Shown here: positions 26,740 through 34,890 of the stretch, piece by piece
How the letters are laid out: each line of letters starts with the position of its first letter
How positions within the stretch are numbered: position 1 is the first letter of the stretch
Origin: AC-32 sp963772975
Lineage (GTDB): Bacteria > Actinomycetota > Thermoleophilia > Gaiellales > Gaiellaceae
DNA length: 64,000 bases
Assembly (NCBI GenBank): GCA_963772975.1
Contig: CAVYZH010000007.1
Location: 1 to 64,000 of the forward strand
Direction of reading: 5' to 3'
Notes under the pieces: generated by a model
What the model was told of the DNA's origin: nothing
Seen by the model: the letters and a program-made list of their open reading frames with translations, nothing else
Databases searched by the model: none
Translations under genes and position numbers: made by a program

Positions 26740-27606
26740 GTGGGTCAGGGCGACACCCGGCGCGGCCGGCTCTTCGTCGCGCTCGCCGCGATCGCCTGGT
26801 CGACGGCCGGGCTCTTCCAGCGCGAGCTGACCGTCAACCTCGGCACGCAGCTCGCCGGCCGCGCGCTGTTCGCGATGCTCGGGATCGGCGTCTTCATCGC
26901 GGCGACCGAGCGCGGGCGCTCGCTCAAAGCCTTCCGCGCGATCGGCCGGCCCGGTCTCGCCATTGCCGCGCTGATGGCGGTCTCGTCGGGCTCGTTCATC
27001 GCCGCGCTGAACTACACCTCGGTCGCGAACGTGCTCTTCCTGCAGGGGCTCGCCCCGGTGCTCGCGGCGGTCCTGGGCATGGCGATCGGCGAGCGGGTGG
27101 AGCGGCGCACCTGGATCGCGATGGCCGTCGCGGTCACCGGCGTCGCGGTGATGGTCGGCGGCCCGAGCCGCCCGAGCGCCCTCGGCTTCGGGCTCTCACT
27201 GCTGATGTCGGTCTCCTTCGCCGGCACGATCGTGATCACCCGCCACCAGCGCCAGGTCTCGATGGCGCCGGCGACCTGGCTCTCGCAGGCGCTCGTCTTC
27301 GTGTGCGCGGCGCCGTTCGCGTCGGCCTCGGAGGTCGGCTGGAAAGACCTGGCGCTGCTCGCCGGCCTCGGCGTGACCCAGATCGGCCTCGGCCTGATCT
27401 TCCTGACGATCGGCGCGCGCCTGATCCCCGCCGCCGAGGTGGCGCTGATCACGCTGCTCGAAATCGTGCTCGGCCCGCTGTGGGTCTGGATCGCACTGGG
27501 CGAGCAACCGAGCGCGACGACCCTCGCCGGCGGTGCCATCGTCCTGTCGGCGGTGGTGATCCAGACGGTCGGCGAGCCCGACGAGCCGCCGGTGTGGCCG
27601 CCGTAG
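26740..27606 (+). CDS. EamA/DMT-family transporter
   Basis: 288 residues with ten hydrophobic segments arranged as two EamA repeats. The first repeat opens with LFVALAAIAWSTAGLFQREL and holds ALNYTSVANVLFLQGLAPVL; the second has SLLMSVSFAGTIVITRHQRQ and IPAAEVALITLLEIVLGPLW. These are exporters or permeases of amino acids or other metabolites; the substrate cannot be told from sequence. GTG start 24 nt after the divergent release-factor start. Confidence 0.88.
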   Translation: MGQGDTRRGRLFVALAAIAWSTAGLFQRELTVNLGTQLAGRALFAMLGIGVFIAATERGRSLKAFRAIGRPGLAIAALMAVSSGSFIAALNYTSVANVLFLQGLAPVLAAVLGMAIGERVERRTWIAMAVAVTGVAVMVGGPSRPSALGFGLSLLMSVSFAGTIVITRHQRQVSMAPATWLSQALVFVCAAPFASASEVGWKDLALLAGLGVTQIGLGLIFLTIGARLIPAAEVALITLLEIVLGPLWVWIALGEQPSATTLAGGAIVLSAVVIQTVGEPDEPPVWPP

Positions 27607-27720
27607 CTAGCCGGTGAAGGTGCTGCCGCGCTTCTTGGCGCGCTTCTCGGCGCGCTTCTCCTTGAGCGACTTCTGCGCGACCTTCTTGTCGAGCTTCTTG
27701 GGCTTCTCTTGTCCCTTCAT
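27607..27720 (-). CDS. Small lysine-rich protein, 37 residues
   Basis: Too short for ordinary gene finding, but it has a clean ATG-to-TAG frame on the minus strand: MKGQEKPKKLDKKVAQKSLK, then a run of Glu-Lys-Arg-Ala repeats and the tail RGSTFTG. Similar tiny basic proteins (pattern LKEKRAEKRAKK) are known in high-GC actinobacteria; their function is unknown and could be nucleic-acid or ribosome binding. It starts 31 nt downstream of a strong minus-strand terminator hairpin and ends next to the EamA gene stop. The ribosome site is weak. Confidence 0.6.
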   Translation of the reverse strand: MKGQEKPKKLDKKVAQKSLKEKRAEKRAKKRGSTFTG

Positions 27721-27750
27721 GGGGCCAGCCTACGCCAAGAGCCCGACGGC

Positions 27751-27780
27751 AAAAAGAAAGGGCGGCCCGTCGGCCGCCCT
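27751..27780 (-). terminator. Strong intrinsic terminator, minus strand
   Basis: A 9-bp perfect stem AGGGCGGCC/GGCCGCCCT with a CGTC loop (27759-27780), followed on the minus strand by TTCTTTTT. It would end transcription coming from 27781 upward, or act as an attenuator for the small basic gene that begins 31 nt downstream. U-tract terminators are uncommon in this GC-rich window. Confidence 0.8.
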
Positions 27781-28284
27781 GTGCTTTGCGCTTCCCGTCC
27801 GTCTCTGCGGCCCAGGCGGCCGGTCAAGCGCAGTCGCATATTGGGTCGAGCCGGCGGCTGTGTCCTCCCCAGGAAGGGGGTTATCTCCGGACAACAAGAA
27901 GCGAGGCCGCCGCCCGGCCCCGCTTCCAGTTCCCTCCGTAGAGGAGAGCCGCAGGTAAGTCGCAAGGCCTCGCCGCATTGAGGCCCGTCGTGTCTTCCGA
28001 GGTCGCACCCGCCGCATGGGGCGCGCTCGGTTGATGGCCTCACTATCGGCGAGGGGGGCTGGTTGATCTATCACCCTTCTACGGTTGACTGCATTGGTTC
28101 ACACATTTAGTCGACGGGAGCGGTGATCGGCGGATAGCAAGTCGAGGGGAGAGGAGATAGCGGCCCCAGAAACTGCACTCTGGGTGCCTCGCCCCGTCGC
28201 CCGTTTGCCTCCGCACGGCTACGGGCTCGACGAACTCATCCGAATCATGGAAGGCGTCGGCTGACTGGCCTCGGCCAAGTCGCG
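27781..28284 (-). ncRNA. Candidate structured non-coding RNA (boundaries unknown)
   Basis: About 500 nt between the SARP regulator stop and the terminator at 27751-27780, with no convincing reading frame. The minus strand holds several possible helices: GCGAGGCC pairing with GGCCTCGC across roughly 70 nt, CTCC-TCTAC-GGAG, and TGTCC/GGACA enclosing CCCC-TTCC-TGGGG. With a strong terminator at its 3' end this looks like a transcribed structured RNA or a long structured 3' UTR. It lacks recognisable conserved segments of tmRNA, RNase P RNA, SRP RNA or known riboswitches. Identity is unknown. Confidence 0.35.
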
Positions 28285-30039
28285 CTATCTCGGACGTTGA
28301 ATGGCTACCCACAGGTCGCCGTTGGCGACCGCGAGGGACGACCGAATCGTCGGAGCGGTTCTAATCGTCCCCCGGACGCGCAGCGCCGTCGGATCGATTC
28401 GCGACACGAGCCCCTGGGTGTCGACGGTCCAGACTGAGCCGTCGCCGACGGTGAGATCGAGCGGATACCGCCCGACGGCGTCCGTGACGATCCCCGCCGG
28501 CCCCGTCGCGGTCAACTTCCGCCCGAACCTCCAGACCTCCCCCGTGCCGTGGTAGACGATCGCCCATGCCGAACCTTCTCCGACGGTCGGCGCCGAGACG
28601 AGTCCCGCCGGCACCGGATAGGTGCTCGAGGCTCCGCCGGCAAGGCGCGAGCTACGAACGAGCCCCTCGGTCGTAGCGAACCACAGAGAACGAAAACCGG
28701 TCGTCAAGCCCGCCGGACTCGGGATCGAGAAGACCTTGACCACCCGGTTGAGCGCCGGATCGATCTTCTCGACGAGGTCGCCGCGCGTGACCCATACGCC
28801 GCTTGCGTCGGTCGCGATCCAGAACGCCGGGGCGTTCCCGTTCTCCGGCCTGAGGGGGATCGTCCTCGTGCCGCCGAGCCGGTCGTCGATACGCGTGACG
28901 GTCCCGTCGGTGCCATCGGCGAGCCAGACGGAGCCGAACCCGAGAGCGAGATCGTGGACGTCCCCGGAGACGCCGATCCTGCCGACGACACGCCGGGTCG
29001 CGGCATCGATGCGCCAGACGATGCCTTCCCGCGCGGCCGCGTAGACACCCTTGTCGTCGGCCGCGATCGCCACCGGACGACCGTCGATCGGCACGTCGCC
29101 GATGAGGCGGTTCGTGTGGGTGTCGATGACGGCGAGCGAGTCCGCTCTGACGGGCAGAGCCTTCTTGGATCCCCCGATCAGCGCGACGGTGAGGCCCGCG
29201 GCGAGTCCGCCCAGACCGATGATCGCGAGGGCCCCGGCAAGAGCGCGACGGGAACGCCTCTTCCTCGCCGGCGCAGAGGTGCGAGCGGCCCGCGCCGGCG
29301 CTCCGAGTGCAGGGTCGTGCTCGAGAATCGCATGCTCTAGCCGCTTGAGCGCTTCCCCCGGCTCGAGGCCAAGCTCCTCCGCGAGCAGGCGCCTCCCCTG
29401 CTGATAGACGTCGAGAGCCTCCGCCTGGCGCCCCGAGCGGTAGAGCGCGAGCATCAGCTGGGCTCGGAGGCGCTCACGCAGCGGGTGCTCACCGACGAGC
29501 GCGTGAAGCTCGGCGACGAGCTCCGCGTGCCGGCCCAGCGCGAGGTCGGCATCGAGCCGCTCCTCAATGGCGCTCAGACGGAGCTCTCCGAGTCGGCTGC
29601 GCTCGATCTGCACGAATCCGATCGAGTCGAGATCGGCAAGCGGCTCACCGCGCCAGAGGTCGAGTGCCTCGCGCAGCCGCGCCGATGCACGGCCCGCCTC
29701 GCCCGCGGCGAGCGCAGTCGAGCCCTCGGCAACGAGCGACTCGAACCGCCCGAGGTCCACCGAGGTCGGAGCCGTCTCGAGGACATAGCCAGGCGCACGC
29801 GTGAGGATCAGGTCGGCGCCGAGCGTCTTCCGCAAGGCCGAGACGTATCCCTGAAGCGCCGAGTAGGCGGTCTCGGGAGCGCGCTCGCCCCAGACGGCGT
29901 CGATCAGGCGGTCGCGCGAGACGACCCGATTCGCGCGCAAGAGGAGCACGGCAAGAACGGCTCGCTGTTTCGCCCCGCCGAGCGTCAGAGGCCCACCGGT
30001 CCGCTCGACCTCGAGCGGACCGAGAATCCGAAACTGCAT
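28285..30039 (-). CDS. SARP/BTAD regulator with TM segment and C-terminal propeller
   Basis: 584 residues. N-terminal Trans_reg_C winged helix, residues about 1-92 (LGPLEVERTGGPLTLGGAKQ, VVSRDRLIDAVWGERAPETA), then a bacterial transcriptional activation domain about 95-245 with TPR-like helices (ARLREALDLWRGEPLADLDS). A TM segment at about 275-297 (ALAIIGLGGLAAGLTVALIG) is followed by a beta-propeller with repeats such as VIDTHTNRLIGDVPIDG and SVWLADGTDGTVTRIDD. The ATG at 30039 has AGGAGG five bases upstream. The layout suggests a membrane-tethered activator that senses something outside. Divergent from a TolB-like propeller gene. Confidence 0.88.
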   Translation of the reverse strand: MQFRILGPLEVERTGGPLTLGGAKQRAVLAVLLLRANRVVSRDRLIDAVWGERAPETAYSALQGYVSALRKTLGADLILTRAPGYVLETAPTSVDLGRFESLVAEGSTALAAGEAGRASARLREALDLWRGEPLADLDSIGFVQIERSRLGELRLSAIEERLDADLALGRHAELVAELHALVGEHPLRERLRAQLMLALYRSGRQAEALDVYQQGRRLLAEELGLEPGEALKRLEHAILEHDPALGAPARAARTSAPARKRRSRRALAGALAIIGLGGLAAGLTVALIGGSKKALPVRADSLAVIDTHTNRLIGDVPIDGRPVAIAADDKGVYAAAREGIVWRIDAATRRVVGRIGVSGDVHDLALGFGSVWLADGTDGTVTRIDDRLGGTRTIPLRPENGNAPAFWIATDASGVWVTRGDLVEKIDPALNRVVKVFSIPSPAGLTTGFRSLWFATTEGLVRSSRLAGGASSTYPVPAGLVSAPTVGEGSAWAIVYHGTGEVWRFGRKLTATGPAGIVTDAVGRYPLDLTVGDGSVWTVDTQGLVSRIDPTALRVRGTIRTAPTIRSSLAVANGDLWVAIQRPR

Positions 30040-30101
30040 TCCATCCTCCTGCGTGGGACTCGACCCTAGCACCCCGGGAACAACGCTCGATTGCAGGGAT
30101 T

Positions 30102-30142
30102 TTCAGCGTTCTCTCAGCGAAATTGAGAGCATCTCTTCAGCC
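30102..30142. promoter_or_regulatory. Candidate SARP-type direct repeats
   Basis: Heptamers TTCAGCG (30102-30108), CTCAGCG (30113-30119), a weaker TTGAGAG (30123-30129) and TTCAGCC (30136-30142) recur at about one helical turn, in the 150-nt gap between the divergent SARP and TolB-like genes. SARP activators are known to bind heptameric direct repeats spaced about 11 bp. The match to that arrangement is by eye. Confidence 0.4.
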
Positions 30143-30190
30143 CTCGTCGGTCTTGTAGCCACAAGGCACCGACGACCGAGGGAGGAAAGC

Positions 30191-31144
30191 ATGAACCGAC
30201 CCAAAGCACTTCTGATCATTGGCTTGACCGCGGCCTGCGCGGGCTTCGTGGCAACGCTCTCCCACGCCACCGCGCCGGGCACGAACGGCCGTATCGCGTT
30301 TCAGCGGTACCGCTTGCACGACGCTCCGTACCAGGCGGAGATCTTCGTCGTGAACAGCGACGGTAGCGGCGAGCGGAAGGTGACGCACGTCGCGCCCGGC
30401 AGCATCGACGGTGAGCCGGACTGGTCTCCCCACGGCTCGCGCATCGTCTTCCAGCGGTGCAGTCCGACGTGTCACATCTGGTCGGTCCTGCCTGACGGAC
30501 GAGGTCTCAGGATGCTTAGCCCCTCCTGTACGCACGGTTCTGCACCGCCGAAATGTCCCGACGACTCGAGTCCGGTCTACTCGCCAGACGGCCGACACAT
30601 CGCCTTCGTCCGGTTTCGAAGTCCGAAGTCGAACGGTGTCTGGGTGGCCGACGCAAACCTTCGGCACGCGCATCGTGTGGGCCCCGGCTGGGAGCCCGGC
30701 TGGTCGCCCGACGGGAAACAGCTCGCTTTTGCGTGGAAACCCGGGAACCGGTCGGCGGTCTACGTCTCCAACGCCGACGGAAGTGGGCGCCGCCGCATCA
30801 CGCCGTTCCGGCTCAGGGCGGGAGAACATCCCGACTGGTCGCCCGACGGAACCCGGATCCTCTTCACCGCTGGGCCTCCCAGCCGTGGGAACCTCTTCAC
30901 CATACGTCTGGACGGCACGGGCCTCCGTCAGCTGACCCCCTTTAAAGGCGTGACCAAACTCGTGACTGGGTCGTACTCGCCGGATGGCCAGTCCATCGTT
31001 TTCGCGACGGTCGTCGGAGCCGTCAACCCGCCCGGCGCGAGCCTGGCCGACGTGTTCGTGATGAGCGCCGACGGAACGAATATCCGGCCGGTAACTCGGG
31101 CCCGGAACTACGACAACTCCCCGGACTGGGGCCCGGGGAAGTAG
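30191..31144 (+). CDS. Secreted TolB-like beta-propeller protein
   Basis: 317 residues with a signal peptide at about 1-27 (LLIIGLTAACAGFVATLSHA). The rest is a set of PD40/WD40-like blades with the repeating words VNSDGSGERKVTH, EPDWSPHGSRIVFQR, PVYSPDGRHIAFVR, EPGWSPDGKQLAFAW, HPDWSPDGTRILF and GSYSPDGQSIVFAT. Such proteins fold as six-bladed propellers and act outside the cell, often in protein contacts. The ATG at 30191 has GGAGGAAAGC just before it. Probably controlled by the divergent SARP regulator; a terminator-like hairpin follows at 31151. Confidence 0.85.
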   Translation: MNRPKALLIIGLTAACAGFVATLSHATAPGTNGRIAFQRYRLHDAPYQAEIFVVNSDGSGERKVTHVAPGSIDGEPDWSPHGSRIVFQRCSPTCHIWSVLPDGRGLRMLSPSCTHGSAPPKCPDDSSPVYSPDGRHIAFVRFRSPKSNGVWVADANLRHAHRVGPGWEPGWSPDGKQLAFAWKPGNRSAVYVSNADGSGRRRITPFRLRAGEHPDWSPDGTRILFTAGPPSRGNLFTIRLDGTGLRQLTPFKGVTKLVTGSYSPDGQSIVFATVVGAVNPPGASLADVFVMSADGTNIRPVTRARNYDNSPDWGPGK

Positions 31145-31150
31145 CAAGCA

Positions 31151-31179
31151 AAGAGGCACGGGCAATGCCCGCGCCTCTT
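31151..31179. terminator. Hairpin after the TolB-like gene
   Basis: AAGAGGC and GCCTCTT enclose CGGGC-AAT-GCCCG with one internal A-C mismatch, a 12-bp stem beginning 7 nt after the stop at 31144. There is no U-tract, so it may be a processed or Rho-assisted 3' end; it could serve either strand. Confidence 0.55.
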
Positions 31180-31191
31180 GATCGTCGGGCG

Positions 31192-31439
31192 TCACTCGCG
31201 ACGCGTTAGGCCGCCCACTCCTCGTCGTCGTTTGAGCGCGGAGCTGAGGCCGTAGGCCAGCGCCCGCGCGCGCAAGCCGAAGAGCTCCCTCGCCACCCCG
31301 GGCGCGAAGGACGTCGGGGTCGAGCTCTCCTCGATGTCCAAGTCCTACGGCATGGCCGGCTGGCGGGTCGGGTTCGTCGTCGGCAACGCGGAGATCGTCG
31401 AGCGGATCAACCTGCTCACCGTCAAGAGGCACAAGTAAC
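31192..31439. pseudogene. Scar: aminotransferase fragment joined to a minus-strand gene tail
   Basis: The 317-nt stretch 31145-31461 holds no intact gene. Bases 31270-31418 (plus strand) repeat 34040-34187 of the aminotransferase; the last 88 nt (31331-31418) are identical and the first 60 carry about ten mismatches. The fragment covers the PLP-lysine segment (MSKSYGMAGWRVGF) and ends at a stop at 31437. On the minus strand, 31192-31290 reads ELFGLRARALAYGLSSALKR then RRGVGGLTRRE and a stop, resembling the tail of another lost gene. Together this looks like a rearrangement scar or a chimeric assembly join. Confidence 0.7.
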
Positions 31440-31461
31440 CCGCGCCTCCCAGGCAGTCACA

Positions 31462-33314
31462 TCACGGGTAGCTGACCACCGTGACCGGCACGTCTGGGTT
31501 GGCGATCGTCGACGGTCCTCCCGTGTCGTTGACGACGTTCAGGATCCCGCCCTTGCCGACGCTCGGGTCGAGGAAGATGGTCAGCAGGTCGTGCAGGCTC
31601 CCCGGCGGCAGAGTCGTCGGTACCTCGAAGGCGTGCGCGGCGAAGATGTCGATGCCCTGGTTGAAGAAGCTGTAGCTCCCCATGCCGTAGCCGCTGAAGC
31701 TCTTCACGTCGTCGGCGACCTTGAACGCGGCGTAGCCCGGGACGCCGGGGGCCTCCATCCACGCCGCCTGGCTCGGCGGGTCGTAGGGCATCTCGTTCTG
31801 GAAGAAGACGACCCTCCCGTTCTCGCCGTTCCAGATCACCTCGTACTTCTGGTAGTGCTCGACGAACAGGCCGTACGCGGTGACGTCGTCGCCGTTGACG
31901 ATCACGCCCGTGTCGGCGGTGTTGGCGTTCCAGCCGACGCCGTTGCCGTGGTCGGCGCGCCAGGCCCAGATGTCGTCCAGGAGCACGTCGTCGCTGTTCA
32001 CGACGAGGCTGGTCGTGGCCTTGCCGGGCGTCGCGCCGCCGATGCGGAAGAAGACGTCCTGCACTGATGTCGGATCCGCGGGGTCGCTCTTGTGCGCGTG
32101 CGGCTTGCCGACCTCCAGGAGCACCGGCGAGTTCACCGGGCCTGCGTCGAACAGCAGGCCGGAGAGCTTCACGCCCGGGACGTCGGCGACCTCCATCGTC
32201 ACTGCGCCGTTGTCGGGAACGAGGGTTGGGAAGCCGAGGCCGAGCACGACCGTGTCAGGGCGCTTCACCTTGATCGTCCTGTCGAGGTGGTACACGCCCG
32301 GCGTGAAGATCAGGTTCTGCCCGAGCGCGAGCGCGTTGTTGATCGCCTGCGCGTCGTCCGAAGGCTTCGCGACGAAGAAGTCGTCGATCGGGATCGACGA
32401 GCCGGGGGTCGAGCCACCCTCCCAGTCCGCGCCGGCCGAGTCGCGCTGCACCGCCGGGACGAAGACGTTGTAGTTGCCGTCGGAGTCGACGTAGAGGTAG
32501 GGCGCGTCCCGCGTGACCGGGCTCGTCGGGATCGTCGTGTACGGGTTGCCGCCGCACGACGCCTGCGCGGGGAAGCACTGGGCCGGCGCGCCGACGACGC
32601 CCGAGAAGACCTGGTTCCAGACACCGTTCGACCAGCCGTCGAGCGTGCTGTTCCTCGTCACCCACTGCTGCTGCGAGCCGTTGACGATCGTGCTGCCGTC
32701 GAACCTCGAGTCGGCGATGAAGCCGCCGCTCGCGAACGACGGGCCTGTGCAGTAGTCCATCAGCGTCGCGAACCCGTTGACGTGCACGCGGCGCATGGGC
32801 GCGGCCTGCGACACCGGCCAGAACTCGCCGCTGTAGCAGCCGAAGTTCGGGGTGTTCACGTCGATGGTCAGGTTCGAGAGCGAACGCCAGAAGTTGTTCA
32901 GCGCCACGCAGAAGCCGGGCACGCACTGGTTGCGCACGTAGATCGGATCCGTTGATCGTCACGTCGCCCGGCTCGGCGGCCGAGGCCGGCGACGCTCGTG
33001 TAGTAGCCGACCTGGAAGTTCAGAGGGTTCTGCGGCGTGCCGTAGGTGCCGGGCTTGAACAGCAGTGCGTAGCGCTGCGTCCCGAACTGGTTCGGCACCT
33101 GTTGCGCGGCGATCGCGTCGACGGTCGCCTGGATCTGGCTCGTCGGCATGCTGGGATCGAAGACGAAGACGTTCGGGCCGAAGTCGGGCTGGCCGGCCGG
33201 CGGCTTCGCGGCTGCGGCCTGGCCAACTCCGAGGACGAGCAAGGAAGCGGCGGCTGCGGCGAAGAGCAGCAGGCGTAGGAACGACGACGAGCTGTCGAGG
33301 GTGGACGGCGGCAT
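31462..33314 (-). pseudogene. Secreted beta-helix-like protein, two frameshifts
   Basis: A member of a large actinobacterial exported family often annotated as coagulation factor 5/8-type or adenylyl-cyclase-like; by repeats it looks like a pectate-lyase-type right-handed beta-helix. The signal peptide is near the start at 33314 (LLLFAAAAASLLVLGVGQAA), then GPNVFVFDPSMPTSQIQATV, KPGTYGTPQNPLNFQVG and, in the last frame, VSQAAPMRRVHVNG, FTPGVYHLDRTIKVKRPDTV, VFFRIGGATPGKATTSLVV and WRADHGNGVGWNANTADTG. The frame changes twice between about 32940 and 32985 (GDVTINGSD is in a third frame). Both breaks are one-base events, so assembly error is possible. Confidence 0.75.
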
Positions 33315-33404
33315 GAGCAAGAACCCCCTCTCGCTGAGCGTGCGACGAGCGCGACGATACCAAGGGCCGGAGCCCGCCTGCCTCACGTGTAAGCATCAGC
33401 TTCC

Positions 33405-34552
33405 TTGACGCGGCCGCGGCGCATCGATCGGCTTCCCGAGCAGTACTTCGGTGCGCTGCTCGTGAACGTCTCGCGGCACGCTGCGGCCGGCGAGCCGTTG
33501 ATCGACCTCGGTCGCGGGAACCCCGAGACCGGGCCGCCTGAGCACGTGGTCGAAACGCTGACTCAGGCGGCTCGGCGGGACGACGTGCACGGGTACTCAC
33601 CGTTTCGCGGCCTGCCCGAGTTGCGGGCGGCCCTCGCCGACCGGTACCGGTTCGAGTACGGCGTGCCGCTCGATCCGGACACCGAGGTCGCGATTGTCCC
33701 GGGGACGAAGACCGCGATCGTCGAGCTCTGCCTCGCGCTCGCCGAGGAGGGGCAGACGGTCGTGCTGCCCGACCCGTACTACCCGGACTACCCGTCCGGG
33801 CCGGCGCTCGCCGGGGCTGACATCGCCTACGTCCCGCTCGATCCGGGGAACGGCTGGCCTCCCGACTTCTCGCAGTGCTCCCGTCGAGAGCGTCGCCGCC
33901 GTCTACCTCAACTACCCGTCCAACCCGGCTGCCGTCGCCGCGCCGGCCGGGCGCGTTCGAGGAGGCGGTCGCCTACGCCCAGACCACCGGTGCGGCGATC
34001 GTGCACGACTTTGCCTACGGCGACCTCGTCTTCGACGGGCGCGAGCCCAAGAGCTTCCTCGCCACGCCGGGCGCGAAGGAGGTCGGGGTCGAGCTGTTCT
34101 CGATGTCCAAGTCCTACGGCATGGCCGGCTGGCGGGTCGGGTTCGTCGTCGGCAACGCGGAGATCGTCGAGCGGATCAACCTGCTCAACGACCACTGCCG
34201 CGTCGGGATCTTCCGGCCGATCCAGGAGGCCTGCATCGCGGCGCTGACCGGGCCGCAGGACTCCGTCGCCGAGCGGCGCGACACCTACCAGCGCCGCCGC
34301 GACCGCGTGCGCGAGGTGCTCGAGCCCTTCCTCGGGCCGCTCACCTGCGAGGGCACCTTCTACATCTGGCTCGAGCTGCCCGAGGGCGTGACCTTCGAGA
34401 CCCTGCTCACCGAGCACCGCGTCGTGCTCGCGCCCGGCGAGGGGTTCGGGCCGAGCGGCGCCGGCCGCGCGCGGCTCAGCCTTGCCGTAGACGACGAGAC
34501 GCTCGAGCTTGGGCTCGAGCGCCTCGTCACGGCGTTCAGCGCAGCGGACTAG
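33405..34552 (+). pseudogene. PLP-dependent class I/II aminotransferase, two frameshifts
   Basis: Fold-type I aminotransferase of about 380 residues spread over three frames. Part 1 from a TTG at 33405: LIDLGRGNPETGPPEHVVET, VHGYSPFRGLPELRAALADR, VPGTKTAIVELCLAL. Part 2: VAAVYLNYPSNPAAVAAP (substrate loop). Part 3: AIVHDFAYGDLVFDG (the cofactor-contacting Asp-Tyr) and MSKSYGMAGWRVGFVVGN, whose SMSKSYG Lys should bind PLP, to the stop at 34552. Breaks lie near 33875-33880 and 33942-33951. Resembles LL-diaminopimelate or aspartate-type enzymes; the substrate is unknown. A 149-nt part of it is repeated at 31270-31418. Confidence 0.8.
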
Positions 34553-34860
34553 ACCCGCACGCCTGCTAGCTCGATGACCGTCGCCTCATAGAGGTCGGCG
34601 GACTCGACCGTCAGGCCTACCTGCTCGGTCATTTTCGCGCGCCGCTCGACGAGCGTCTCCTCCGCCGCTTCCGCGGCTTCCTTGCTCTCCCAGAGGATGG
34701 TCGCCTGGGCGCGGCGGTTCTCCTCGTCATAGAGGGCGATGTACCCGGCGAAGCCGTCGTAGTTCTGCAACATCGGGATCACCGTGCCGCGGATCATCTC
34801 GATCGCGGAGTCGCGCTTCTCGGGATCGGCGCCCGAGAATGTGATCAGCCGTGCGTACAT
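34549..34860 (-). CDS. ABM-like dimeric alpha/beta-barrel protein
   Basis: 103 residues: MYARLITFSGADPEKRDSAI, GTVIPMLQNYDGFAGYIALY and ATILWESKEAAEAAEETLVE. The strand-helix-GFAG-strand order matches the antibiotic-biosynthesis-monooxygenase fold, as in the protein at 7693-7998. ATG start with GGAAGGA seven bases upstream. Convergent with the aminotransferase, 4-nt overlap. No active-site prediction can be made. Confidence 0.65.
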   Translation of the reverse strand: MYARLITFSGADPEKRDSAIEMIRGTVIPMLQNYDGFAGYIALYDEENRRAQATILWESKEAAEAAEETLVERRAKMTEQVGLTVESADLYEATVIELAGVRV

Positions 34861-34890
34861 CCTGTTCCTTCCGTTGGGTGTACGGCGATC

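Noticed and set aside
27717..28074. Minus-strand frames of 108 and 114 codons
   Set aside because: They read through the terminator hairpin and have Arg/Pro/Gly-rich non-protein composition.
28079..28312. 77-codon minus-strand frame overlapping the SARP gene end
   Set aside because: No ribosome site, poor composition, overlaps a real gene; treated as non-coding.
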